Origin: Clostridia bacterium
Lineage (GTDB): Bacteria > Bacillota > Clostridia > Christensenellales > UBA3700
Reading direction: 5' to 3'
Assembly (NCBI GenBank): GCA_029067255.1
Contig: JAIEEW010000066.1
Coordinates: forward strand, 1-5,897
DNA: 5,897 nt
Below, in pieces: positions 1-5,897 of the stretch (positions are counted from its first letter, which is position 1; each line of letters starts with the position of its first letter). The notes beneath the pieces were generated by a model. That model saw only the letters and a program-made list of their open reading frames with translations, made no database searches and had not been told where the DNA came from. A program made the position numbers and the translations under genes.

Positions 1-661
1 ATCTGCATCTCGGCTCAACGCCGCACTCCTGCGGATAAAGCGGCAAGTCGAATACGCCGTCGCAAACCTGCTCGTTGTACTCCTGACACGGCGGGATATA
101 GCAATATCCGTATGACGGAACCAACAGATGAACTTGCATTATTACTTTGAGAATCGTTGTCAAGCAAGCCGTCAGCGTAAATGTATTATCGGATGCGTAT
201 GTACCCCTTACGCTATAAAGCGATGCAGACGCTACGATAGAATACGGCATAACAGACGGAGCCGAAGTATGAAGTACAACGTCCCTTGTTACGGAAACGG
301 TTGCGCTGCCGCTCCCCCTTACGCCTGCCGCGTCAACAAAGTTGACCTGCACCGGAACGGTAATCGTACACTGCACTCTTGAAGAACACTGATCGTCCCC
401 CAACGGAGTAACAGTCAAATCGCTTATCGTTGCCTGCGCCGACGTAGAAGTCGCGCTTACAAAAGTATACGGCGCAGTAAGTCCCGTAGCGGGAACCACG
501 TCTGTCATCGTAACGCTGAGGTCGGTAAGCGTTTCCTGACGCATACACATATCAAGAACCTTGTCGCACTGGATACACGCTCTCTCGCAAATGCCATTCA
601 AGCCGTTGCCCCTTATCGGACCGGGGACTTTATCAGACTTGCAGTTGTTGGAAAATGACAT
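1..661 (-). CDS. Cysteine-rich beta-type protein of unknown function (partial, 3' end outside window)
   Basis: The frame is open from ATG at 661 to the left edge, giving 220 full codons with no stop, so the protein is C-terminally truncated only by the window. AGGAGG (670-675) lies 8 nt before the ATG and fixes the start. There is no signal peptide or membrane segment. Thirteen cysteines are visible: C7, C25, C29, C32, C39, C92, C98, C166, C187, C192, C200, C213 and C219. The N-terminal part has GNGLNGICERACIQC (19-32 region), then a charged, helix-like stretch to about residue 45. Residues 48-180 are rich in Thr, Ser and Val with alternating hydrophobics, as in beta-sandwich proteins. LLVPSYGYCYIPPC (179-192) precedes a Cys-rich tail. 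I do not recognise a named family. A Cys-rich protein without export signal in a probable clostridium could be a spore coat or exosporium component made in the mother cell; this is inference. It follows engB by 289 nt and probably has its own promoter. Confidence 0.85.
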   Translation of the reverse strand, partial: MSFSNNCKSDKVPGPIRGNGLNGICERACIQCDKVLDMCMRQETLTDLSVTMTDVVPATGLTAPYTFVSATSTSAQATISDLTVTPLGDDQCSSRVQCTITVPVQVNFVDAAGVRGSGSATVSVTRDVVLHTSAPSVMPYSIVASASLYSVRGTYASDNTFTLTACLTTILKVIMQVHLLVPSYGYCYIPPCQEYNEQVCDGVFDLPLYPQECGVEPRCR

Positions 662-669
662 ATTTTATT

Positions 670-675
670 CCTCCT
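670..675 (-). promoter_or_regulatory. Ribosome binding site of the cysteine-rich gene
   Basis: The minus strand reads AGGAGG, a full anti-Shine-Dalgarno match, 8 nt before the ATG at 661. It identifies this long open frame as a real gene even though no stop codon is present in the window, and it argues against the overlapping frames on both strands. Confidence 0.85.
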
Positions 676-701
676 ATTTGATTGTCATAAAGGCACACAG
701 C

Positions 702-727
702 TTTTGTATGCTCACAATTATATATTC
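702..727 (-). promoter_or_regulatory. Candidate promoter of the cysteine-rich gene
   Basis: Two overlapping -10-like elements lie on the minus strand about 40-60 nt before the start codon. TATAAT (722-717) fits the vegetative sigma-A consensus, but the nearest -35-like hexamer, TTGTAA (750-745), is 22 nt away, which is too far. CATACAAAA (710-702) resembles the -10 of the mother-cell sporulation sigma factors E and K. GAATATA (727-721) resembles a sigma-E -35, but the spacer is only 10 nt against a usual 14 or so. A promoter here is likely by position; the sigma class is undecided. Confidence 0.35.
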
Positions 728-803
728 AAATAAGGGAATTTATGTTACAAACAGTAAATTAAGCAAGTCCCGCAGCATTAACAAAAACAGCGTTTATGAG
801 TTC

Positions 804-836
804 AAAATCTGTCTTAACAAAAAAAATACAGACTTT
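804..836 (-). other. Imperfect hairpin with U-rich loop in the engB-downstream gap
   Basis: On the minus strand the arms AAAGTCTGT (836-828) and ACAGATTTT (812-804) can pair over 9 bp with one G-U pair, around a 15-nt loop containing eight consecutive U. The U run is in the loop, and only UUUU sits at the 3' arm, so it is not a standard intrinsic terminator. It could be part of the engB 3' UTR or of the next gene's long upstream region. Confidence 0.3.
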
Positions 837-875
837 AAAAATGTTTTCCATAAAATTACGTCTCTTCTATGTTGG

Positions 876-904
876 TTGACACTTGTCAAATAAAATTGTC
901 AAAT
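876..904. repeat. Cluster of three TGTCAA cores (one inverted, two direct)
   Basis: The plus strand has TTGACA (876-881), two bases, then TGTCAA (884-889), a 6-bp inverted repeat. The nonamer TTGTCAAAT occurs at 883-891 and again at 896-904, 13 bp apart. The sequence is visible directly; a role as protein-binding site is inference. The core resembles the Spo0A box and, less well, a CtsR half-site. Confidence 0.5.
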
Positions 905-905
905 T

Positions 906-925
906 ATTACAAAATTCAATGTAAT
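906..925 (-). terminator. Weak candidate terminator hairpin after engB
   Basis: ATTACA (925-920 on the minus strand) pairs with TGTAAT (911-906) around an 8-nt loop, starting 25 nt after the engB stop. The sequence that follows, AATTTGACAATTTTATTTG, is U-rich but has no uninterrupted U tract. The stem is short and all but one pair is A-T, so termination would be inefficient. It is the only reasonable hairpin directly behind the operon. Confidence 0.2.
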
Positions 926-950
926 TAAGAATTATTTAGAATATTTATGG

Positions 951-1544
951 CTATTTGTAAGTATTTATTAAGTGTTCTATTTTTGCCAAAACACCTTCTT
1001 TTCCGATTTTAGCATGAGAAGAAATCATTAGAATATTATCTGAGCCAAGGCACAGTTCTTTCGCTATAACCTGCTTTTGTTTCATACTCGCCTGTCTCGA
1101 AAGTTTATCGCATTTGGTTGCAATTATATTAAACGGAATACTGTAATGGTGGAGATATGCGACCATCTGCTTGTCCAAAGCAGACGGCTCATGCCTTATA
1201 TCGACAAGCAAGAAAACATTGATCAGCCGCTTACTTGAAAGCAGATATCCGCCTATCAACTCATCCCAGTTATCTTTTACTCCGCCGGAAACTTTTGCAT
1301 AACCGTACCCCGGCAAATCGACAAACATCAACTCGCCTTTATTGATTTCAAAATAATTCAAAAGTTTTGTTTTACCCGGCGTAGACGAAGTTTTCGCCAT
1401 ACTCTTATTATTGACTAAATAATTTATAAAAGACGACTTTCCTACGTTTGATTTTCCCGCTATTGCAATTTCAGGCATATTATAATCCGCGCATTGCCTA
1501 AAATTCGCAACAGACGTTATGAATTTACATTGTTTGATTTCCAT
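951..1544 (-). CDS. engB: Ribosome biogenesis GTP-binding protein EngB (YsxC/YihA)
   Basis: This is a 197-residue TRAFAC-class GTPase, the normal size for the family. EngB (YsxC in Bacillus) binds the immature 50S ribosomal subunit and is needed for its late assembly; it is usually essential. All G motifs are visible: G1 GKSNVGKSS at 30-38, G2 in STPGKT with T55 and T59, G3 DLPGYG at 76-81, G4 TKCDK at 143-147, and a G5-like SSHAKIG from 175. The STPGKT and DLPGYGYAKV strings are characteristic of EngB rather than Era or Der. ATG at 1544 follows a modest AGAGAAG ribosome binding site by 4 nt. lon ends 25 nt upstream, so the two are very probably cotranscribed, as in many Bacillota. Confidence 0.97.
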   Translation of the reverse strand: MEIKQCKFITSVANFRQCADYNMPEIAIAGKSNVGKSSFINYLVNNKSMAKTSSTPGKTKLLNYFEINKGELMFVDLPGYGYAKVSGGVKDNWDELIGGYLLSSKRLINVFLLVDIRHEPSALDKQMVAYLHHYSIPFNIIATKCDKLSRQASMKQKQVIAKELCLGSDNILMISSHAKIGKEGVLAKIEHLINTYK

Positions 1545-1569
1545 ATTTCTTCTCTTTTGCTTGTTATTT

Positions 1570-3879
1570 TTATACGTTTATGCCGCACGCGCATTCAAAT
1601 ACGGTAGAGATATTATCCGCAAGAACAAAATTTATATCATCCAGCACTACTTTGGGTAGTTCTTGCATATCTTTCTTGTTTTGAACAGGAATAATTACCG
1701 TCTTTATTCCGCTTCTTTGCGCAGCAAGAGTCTTTTCTCTCAATCCGCCTATAGCCAAAACCTTACCCCTAAGCGTAATTTCGCCCGTCATCGCCAAATT
1801 TTCTTTTACGCTTTTTCCGGTAAACGCCGACAATATAGCCGTAGCAAGCGCAATTCCTGCGCTAGGACCGTCCTTAGGAGTCGCTCCCGCCGGAACGTGG
1901 ATATGAATATCGTTTTTACTGAACACTTCTTCACTAATATTTAGTTCTTTCGCCTTACTTTTAATCAAAGACAGCGCAATTTCAGCAGATTCCTTCATTA
2001 CGTCGCCTAAACTGCCCGTAAGATGGATCTTTCCACTGCCGTAAGGCAGCAATCTGACTTCTATCGGCATCGTTACTCCGCCCACGCTGGTCCAAGCAAG
2101 ACCGTTGACCGCGCCAACTTCACCGTTCACAACGTCGCTATCCCCTTGATACTTCTTTGCCCCTAAATATTCTTCGAGATTTTCTGTCGTTATTTCATGC
2201 GACACGTTTTCTCCGCCGACAATTTTAGTTGCAATCTTGCGGCAAGCGTTGGCAATCTGTCTTTCCAACTCTCGTACGCCCGATTCTCTTGTATAACCGT
2301 CTATAATCGCTTCGATAGCCGAATCGTTGAATTCAACTTCGCAACTTTCTATACCGTTCTGAACTTTTTGCTTTGGAACAAGATATCTTTTTGCAATTTC
2401 CGTCTTTTCACAGACTGTATATCCGTCCATTTCAATAACTTCCATTCTGTCCAACAACGGTTTTTGTATCGTAGAAAGAGTATTTGCGGTCATTATAAAC
2501 ATAACCTGAGATAAATCAAAAGGCAATTCCAAATAATTATCGCGGAAATTTGCGTTTTGATTAGGATCAAGGACTTCCAACATAGCGCTAGATGGATCTC
2601 CACGCATATCTGACGTCATCTTGTCTATTTCGTCGAACAAAAATAACGGATTGCTCGTCTTCGCTTTTGACATACACGATATTATTCGTCCCGGCATAGC
2701 GCCTATATACGTCTTTCTATGCCCCCTTATCTCCGCTTCGTCGCGAATACCGCCCAAACTCATGTGAATATACTCTTTTCCCAACGCCTTTGCAATAGAT
2801 TGCGCGATCGAAGTTTTACCCACGCCCGGCGAGCCTACAAGGCATATGATCGGAGCCTTATTATTGTTTCCTGCCAATTTTTTGACTGCAATCGCTTCGA
2901 TTATTCTGTTTTTAACCTTTTCAATACCGTAATGATCTTCGTCAAGCACGTTTCTGATATGCTCCAAATCATAATTATCTTCAGTAAATTTTCCCCATGG
3001 CAACGAAAGCGCTACATCGAGATAATTTCTCAAAATCGCATATTCGGGCGAAGATACGTTCATCTTCTCCATACGGCTAATTTCTTTGTTAAGTTTAGTC
3101 TTGATCTCATTGCTTGCTTTAAGTTCAGAAACGCCTTTCTTCAATGCGTCAAATTCGCTCTCGTCTTCGCCCAGTTCTTTCTTTATAACTTTTATCTGTT
3201 CTCTTAACAGAAACTCTTTTTGATTTTCTTTAAGATTTTCATCAAGTTTTCTGTCAATATCTTTCAACACGTTGCGCTTATACGCTTCTACTTTGAGCGT
3301 CGCCGAAAGTTTCTGCGCTTTCAACTCCCAATCATCTTCATTGAGATATTCTTGCCTGTCAAGATCTTTTATACAGTCCGCAACCATATTCATTATCGCG
3401 TAAGCGCTGTCCATCTTCTCATAAGCAAGCCAAACAGACTGTCTAATCGGATAATTGAATTTTTCCAACGCCTTTATATCTTTATAAATAATACCTTTAT
3501 AAAGACTTTCTTTAAATTCCGCGTCAAACAACTGCCCCTTACTCTCTTCGGCTTCTGCCCATATAATTTCTTCGTCGTCAATAAACGCTTCTCGCAAAAT
3601 CATACGCTCAACACCGCTGAGCCGAACCACGGTCTTATCTATCTTATCCTGTAAATCCACAACATTGCAAAGTACGCCGTATTTACAAACATCGTTGACG
3701 CTTTCAAATTTATCTTTATCCTTTGCAAATTTACAAACAAAAACCTGCGTTCCTTCCTTAAACGCGTATCTTAAAGTCTTTCGGCTAAACCTGCCTATAA
3801 TTTCTAATGTTTTGGTGGTATCGGGCAAAATTATTTCGTCCGCAAGCGCCACCAAAGGTAACGTTCTCGTATTTGACAT
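1570..3879 (-). CDS. lon: ATP-dependent protease Lon (LonA type)
   Basis: This 769-residue soluble LonA protease is close to the family's usual 770-810. It forms a hexamer in the cytoplasm that unfolds and degrades damaged and short-lived regulatory proteins with ATP. The N-terminal substrate-binding domain spans about 1-190 and is fairly divergent, and a charged, coiled-coil-rich linker covers about 190-280. The AAA+ module has Walker A GSPGVGKT at 349-356 (K355), Walker B LFLFDEID with D416 and E417, sensor-1 N466, a likely arginine finger at R478 and sensor-2 R536. The protease domain has PKDGPSAG with catalytic S673 and GGLREK with catalytic K716; their 43-residue spacing matches E. coli Lon. 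There is no membrane segment, which excludes LonB. The ATG at 3879 has AAGGAG 5 nt upstream. A gap of 82 nt separates it from clpX and contains an inverted repeat and a TATAAT box, so lon may have its own promoter in addition to readthrough. Confidence 0.98.
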   Translation of the reverse strand: MSNTRTLPLVALADEIILPDTTKTLEIIGRFSRKTLRYAFKEGTQVFVCKFAKDKDKFESVNDVCKYGVLCNVVDLQDKIDKTVVRLSGVERMILREAFIDDEEIIWAEAEESKGQLFDAEFKESLYKGIIYKDIKALEKFNYPIRQSVWLAYEKMDSAYAIMNMVADCIKDLDRQEYLNEDDWELKAQKLSATLKVEAYKRNVLKDIDRKLDENLKENQKEFLLREQIKVIKKELGEDESEFDALKKGVSELKASNEIKTKLNKEISRMEKMNVSSPEYAILRNYLDVALSLPWGKFTEDNYDLEHIRNVLDEDHYGIEKVKNRIIEAIAVKKLAGNNNKAPIICLVGSPGVGKTSIAQSIAKALGKEYIHMSLGGIRDEAEIRGHRKTYIGAMPGRIISCMSKAKTSNPLFLFDEIDKMTSDMRGDPSSAMLEVLDPNQNANFRDNYLELPFDLSQVMFIMTANTLSTIQKPLLDRMEVIEMDGYTVCEKTEIAKRYLVPKQKVQNGIESCEVEFNDSAIEAIIDGYTRESGVRELERQIANACRKIATKIVGGENVSHEITTENLEEYLGAKKYQGDSDVVNGEVGAVNGLAWTSVGGVTMPIEVRLLPYGSGKIHLTGSLGDVMKESAEIALSLIKSKAKELNISEEVFSKNDIHIHVPAGATPKDGPSAGIALATAILSAFTGKSVKENLAMTGEITLRGKVLAIGGLREKTLAAQRSGIKTVIIPVQNKKDMQELPKVVLDDINFVLADNISTVFECACGINV

Positions 3880-3896
3880 ATTTTCTCCTTAGTCAA

Positions 3897-3931
3897 AGAA
3901 TACGAATAAATCCAATTATTATTCGTATTCT
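3897..3931 (-). promoter_or_regulatory. 13-bp perfect inverted repeat upstream of lon (operator or leader hairpin)
   Basis: The arms AGAATACGAATAA and TTATTCGTATTCT are perfectly complementary over 13 bp and flank a 9-nt spacer (3910-3918). The repeat ends 12 nt before the core of the lon ribosome binding site and starts about 15 nt after a TATAAT box. It could be a protein operator, a 5'-leader hairpin, or a weak terminator of clpPX transcription; only short U runs follow, so termination looks unlikely. The sequence is not the CIRCE element, although the 9-nt spacer is the same. Confidence 0.6.
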
Positions 3932-3946
3932 GTAAAATTTGGAACG

Positions 3947-3952
3947 ATTATA
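3947..3952 (-). promoter_or_regulatory. Possible -10 box of an internal lon promoter
   Basis: The minus strand has a perfect TATAAT at 3952-3947, placing a transcription start near 3940, just before the inverted repeat. No convincing TTGACA lies 16-18 nt upstream (the hexamer there is TAAGAA, inside the clpX 3' end) and there is no TG extension. In AT-rich DNA a lone TATAAT is weak evidence. Confidence 0.3.
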
Positions 3953-3961
3953 AGATTTTTC

Positions 3962-5191
3962 TTAATTTTTTCTTATTATTTGCGGTCCTTTTGCTCCGCA
4001 TACTACATCCTTTGTAATTACGATTTTCTCAATCGAATTATCAGTAGGAATATCGTACATAAGTTCCAACATGATATTTTCAAGCACAGATCTCAATCCT
4101 CTAGCGCCGGTATTGAGTTTTATTGCTTGATTTGCGATCTCGTTCAACGCATCGTCTTCAAATTCAATCTCAACGTCGTCAATCTCAAAAAGTTTTTTAT
4201 ACTGTCTGATAGGCGCGTTCTTTGGCTCCGTCAGTATCTTAACCAAAGCGTTTGTATCCAAAGCGTCAAGTCCTACCACAATAGGAATTCTACCCACAAA
4301 TTCGGGTATAAGCCCGTATTTTATCAAATCGTCAGGTTTAATATCTCCGATCAATTCACCGTAGCCAATCTTACTGTTCTCGCGTACTTTTGCGCCGAAT
4401 CCCAACCCGGAACCGTCCAATCGCTTGTCAATTATCTTGTCAAGTCCCACAAACGCTCCGCCGCAAATAAACAGTATATTCGTCGTATCTATCTGTATAC
4501 ATTCCTGCTGCGGATGTTTTCTTCCGCCTTGCGGCGGCACGCTAGCAACCGTGCTTTCTATGATCTTCAACAAAGCCTGCTGCACGCCTTCTCCGGACAC
4601 GTCTCTTGTAATGGACATATTCTCGCTTTTGCTCGCTAGTTTATCTATCTCGTCTATATAGATTATGCCAAGTTGAGCCTTTTCGATATCATAATCCGCC
4701 GCCTGAATCAATTTCAAAAGCACATTCTCAACGTCTTCGCCGACATATCCCGCTTCAGTGAGCGTAGTAGCGTCCGCAACGGCAAAAGGCACGTTTAGAA
4801 TCTTTGCCAGAGTTTTAGCAAGCAACGTCTTACCGCTACCTGTCGGTCCAAGCATAAGAATATTACTCTTATCCAACTCCACGTCGCCGCTATTATAATT
4901 TATTCGCTTATAATGATTATAAACCGCCACAGACAGGACTTTTTTCGCTTTTTCCTGACCTACTATATACTCATCAAGTTTTTCCTTTATTTCATGAGGT
5001 TTAAGCAAATTTCCAAGCGCGGCGTTATCTTCGTCAGCATACGGATCAAGAGCGTCTTTCTTGATCATCTGTACGCAAGTAGCAACGCAATCGTAGCAAA
5101 TTCCCACTTCCGGATCTGCCCCGGGAATAATACAATCTATATCTTCATAAAGTATCCTTCCGCAGAGCATACATTTTCTTTTACTGTCCAA
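3962..5191 (-). CDS. clpX: ATP-dependent Clp protease ATP-binding subunit ClpX
   Basis: ClpX is the hexameric AAA+ unfoldase that recognises tagged substrates and feeds them to ClpP. With the TTG at 5191 the protein has 409 residues (411 from the TTG at 5197), the usual size. The N-terminal zinc-binding domain has C7, C10, C32 and C35. The AAA+ part has Walker A GPTGSGKT at 115-122, pore loop GYVG at 148-151, Walker B IIYIDEID with D180 and E181, the RKH pore motif at 224-226, the ClpP-docking tripeptide as LGF at 263-265 (the common form is IGF), R301 and sensor-2 GAR with R364. An in-frame TAA at 5206-5204 and the need to keep the first zinc Cys leave only two TTG starts; the one at 5191 has AGAGG at a 6-nt distance, whereas the one at 5197 abuts it. 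The start is 2 nt past the clpP stop, so translation is coupled. Confidence 0.97.
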   Translation of the reverse strand: MDSKRKCMLCGRILYEDIDCIIPGADPEVGICYDCVATCVQMIKKDALDPYADEDNAALGNLLKPHEIKEKLDEYIVGQEKAKKVLSVAVYNHYKRINYNSGDVELDKSNILMLGPTGSGKTLLAKTLAKILNVPFAVADATTLTEAGYVGEDVENVLLKLIQAADYDIEKAQLGIIYIDEIDKLASKSENMSITRDVSGEGVQQALLKIIESTVASVPPQGGRKHPQQECIQIDTTNILFICGGAFVGLDKIIDKRLDGSGLGFGAKVRENSKIGYGELIGDIKPDDLIKYGLIPEFVGRIPIVVGLDALDTNALVKILTEPKNAPIRQYKKLFEIDDVEIEFEDDALNEIANQAIKLNTGARGLRSVLENIMLELMYDIPTDNSIEKIVITKDVVCGAKGPQIIRKN

Positions 5192-5193
5192 AA

Positions 5194-5778
5194 TCAACCT
5201 CTCTTATTAAAAATTTTATCGACAAGTCCGTATTCAAGCGCTTCTTGCGCAGACATATAATTATCTCTTTCGCAATCTGCAAGCACTTTTTCATACGGTT
5301 GATTACTGTTTTCCGCAAGTATTTTAGTCAACTTTTCTTTTGTCTTCTGGATGTGATTTGCAGTAATGACAATATCGGACGCCTGTCCTCTCGCGCCGCC
5401 CAAGGGTTGATGTATCATAACTTCGCTGTTTGGCAACAAAAATCTTTTGCCTTTTGCTCCAGAAGAAAGCAGAAACGCGCCCATGGACGCAGCCATACCG
5501 ATACAAATAGTACTTACGTCGCACTTGATATAATTCATAGTATCGTAAATCGCAAGTCCCGCCGTAACGCTTCCGCCCGGGCTATTGATATACAAACTAA
5601 TATCTTTGGAAGAATCTTTCGCTTCCAAATATATCAACTGAGCAACGACCGTATTTGCCGTTTCGTCCGTTATTTCTCCCGAGATAAAAATAATTCTGTC
5701 TTCAAGCAAACGAGAATATATATCGTAACTTCTCTCTCCTTTGTCTGTTTTGTCTACAACGTAAGGTATCAAATTCAT
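5194..5778 (-). CDS. clpP: ATP-dependent Clp protease proteolytic subunit ClpP
   Basis: ClpP is the serine peptidase that forms a double heptameric barrel and degrades polypeptides threaded in by ClpX or ClpC-type ATPases. The 194-residue product is standard length. The catalytic triad is S98 in GMAASMG, H123 in MIHQPLGG and D172 in ERDNYMSA; the oligomer and substrate-channel region SPGGSVTAG is at 66-74. The N-terminus MNLIPYVVDKT aligns with mature ClpP N-termini, so there is little or no propeptide. ATG at 5778 is preceded by a strong AGGAGGG (5792-5786) with a 7-nt spacer. The gene ends in TGA at 5196-5194, touching clpX. A strong hairpin lies in the leader 12 nt before the ribosome binding site. 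In many Bacillota the next gene upstream would be tig (trigger factor), but that is outside the window. Confidence 0.98.
   Translation of the reverse strand: MNLIPYVVDKTDKGERSYDIYSRLLEDRIIFISGEITDETANTVVAQLIYLEAKDSSKDISLYINSPGGSVTAGLAIYDTMNYIKCDVSTICIGMAASMGAFLLSSGAKGKRFLLPNSEVMIHQPLGGARGQASDIVITANHIQKTKEKLTKILAENSNQPYEKVLADCERDNYMSAQEALEYGLVDKIFNKRG
5198..5204 (-). promoter_or_regulatory. Ribosome binding site for clpX inside the end of clpP
   Basis: AGAGAGG on the minus strand overlaps the last codons of clpP. It directly abuts the TTG at 5197 but stands 6 nt before the TTG at 5191, which favours the latter as the clpX start. Ribosomes finishing clpP would stop on the start region, giving translational coupling and a balanced ClpP:ClpX supply. 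Confidence 0.6.
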
Positions 5779-5803
5779 ACCAAAACCCTCCTATATAATT
5801 ATT

Positions 5804-5839
5804 AAGTCCGACATAATATTTTATTATCGTGTCGGACTT
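5804..5839 (-). other. Strong bulged hairpin in the clpP leader
   Basis: The arms AAGTCCGACA (5839-5830 on the minus strand) and TGTCGGACTT (5813-5804) pair perfectly over 10 bp. Inside, TAATA and TATTA add 5 bp around an AAA loop, with a 3-nt CGA bulge on the 5' side. No U tract follows on either strand, so it does not look like a normal intrinsic terminator. It could stabilise or process the clpP mRNA, terminate weakly behind the upstream gene, or be a protein operator. Confidence 0.65.
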
Positions 5840-5897
5840 GAAGTAAAGTTCTTTAGAGTACTAAGCCTACACTTAATTATTATCTTGTTTTCCAAAG

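Noticed and set aside
333..548. Minus-strand 71-residue frame inside the cysteine-rich gene
   Set aside because: It is a different reading frame of the same strand as the real gene, without its own ribosome binding site.
561..893. Plus-strand open frame of 110 residues crossing the intergenic gap
   Set aside because: It starts with TTG, has no ribosome binding site, overlaps the 5' end of the well-supported cysteine-rich gene in antisense, and its product is low-complexity with no recognisable motif.
876..904. Plus-strand promoter TTGACA-17-TCAAAT
   Set aside because: The -10 matches only 4 of 6 positions, and no plus-strand gene follows; it would read antisense into engB.
2719..3207. Long plus-strand open frames opposite lon, clpX and clpP
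   Set aside because: They are antisense shadows of genes with intact catalytic motifs; their translations show no family features.
3891..3897. CtsR half-site AGTCAAA before lon, and TGTCAAA repeats at 884-903
   Set aside because: CtsR needs two heptads with a 3-nt spacer. The first site is single; the others are 13 bp apart, deviate from RGTCAAA, and lie at the 3' end of the operon.
4524..4537. G+C-rich small palindrome CCGCC-TTGC-GGCGG inside clpX
   Set aside because: It encodes the conserved PPQGGRKH region and is explained by codon use; no repeat copies were seen.
5856..5864. GAGTACTAA resembling the right half of CIRCE
   Set aside because: There is no matching TTAGCACTC half 9 nt away, so it is not an HrcA operator.
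5873..5897. Possible 3' tail of an upstream minus-strand gene (FGKQDNN then TAA)
   Set aside because: Only seven codons are visible, another frame also reaches a stop nearby, and nothing identifies the product; tig is expected from synteny only.

Overview
The window is a bacterial chromosomal segment, and every supported gene is on the minus strand. Read in the direction of transcription (right to left) the order is clpP, clpX, lon, engB (ysxC/yihA), then the 5' part of a cysteine-rich protein that runs off the left edge. The clpP-clpX-lon-engB order, AT-rich intergenic DNA, strong AGGAGG-type ribosome binding sites and Firmicutes-like proteins point to a Bacillota member, most likely class Clostridia. 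I cannot name a genus.

Layout: 1-661 holds an unrecognised 13-Cys protein without a signal peptide (partial). 662-950 is non-coding and holds a candidate promoter, two weak hairpins and a cluster of TGTCAA cores. 951-1544 is the ribosome-assembly GTPase EngB. 1570-3879 is the ATP-dependent protease Lon. 3880-3961 is a short gap with a perfect 13-bp inverted repeat and a TATAAT box. 3962-5191 (or 5197) is the ClpX unfoldase, and 5194-5778 is the ClpP peptidase. 5779-5897 is a leader with a strong bulged hairpin; the upstream gene lies outside the window.

The four complete genes form a protein quality-control and ribosome-biogenesis block. ClpX selects and unfolds substrates for ClpP, Lon degrades misfolded and regulatory proteins by itself, and EngB acts in 50S subunit assembly. 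All have intact catalytic motifs and near-standard lengths. clpP and clpX are translationally coupled, lon and engB are 25 nt apart, and the clpX-lon gap carries its own possible control site.

I see no mobile element, CRISPR array, tRNA, rRNA or evident new multi-gene system. The most interesting items are the cysteine-rich protein (possibly a spore or cell-surface structural protein, by inference only), the CIRCE-like geometry of the inverted repeat before lon, the hairpin before clpP, and the compulsory UUG start of clpX.
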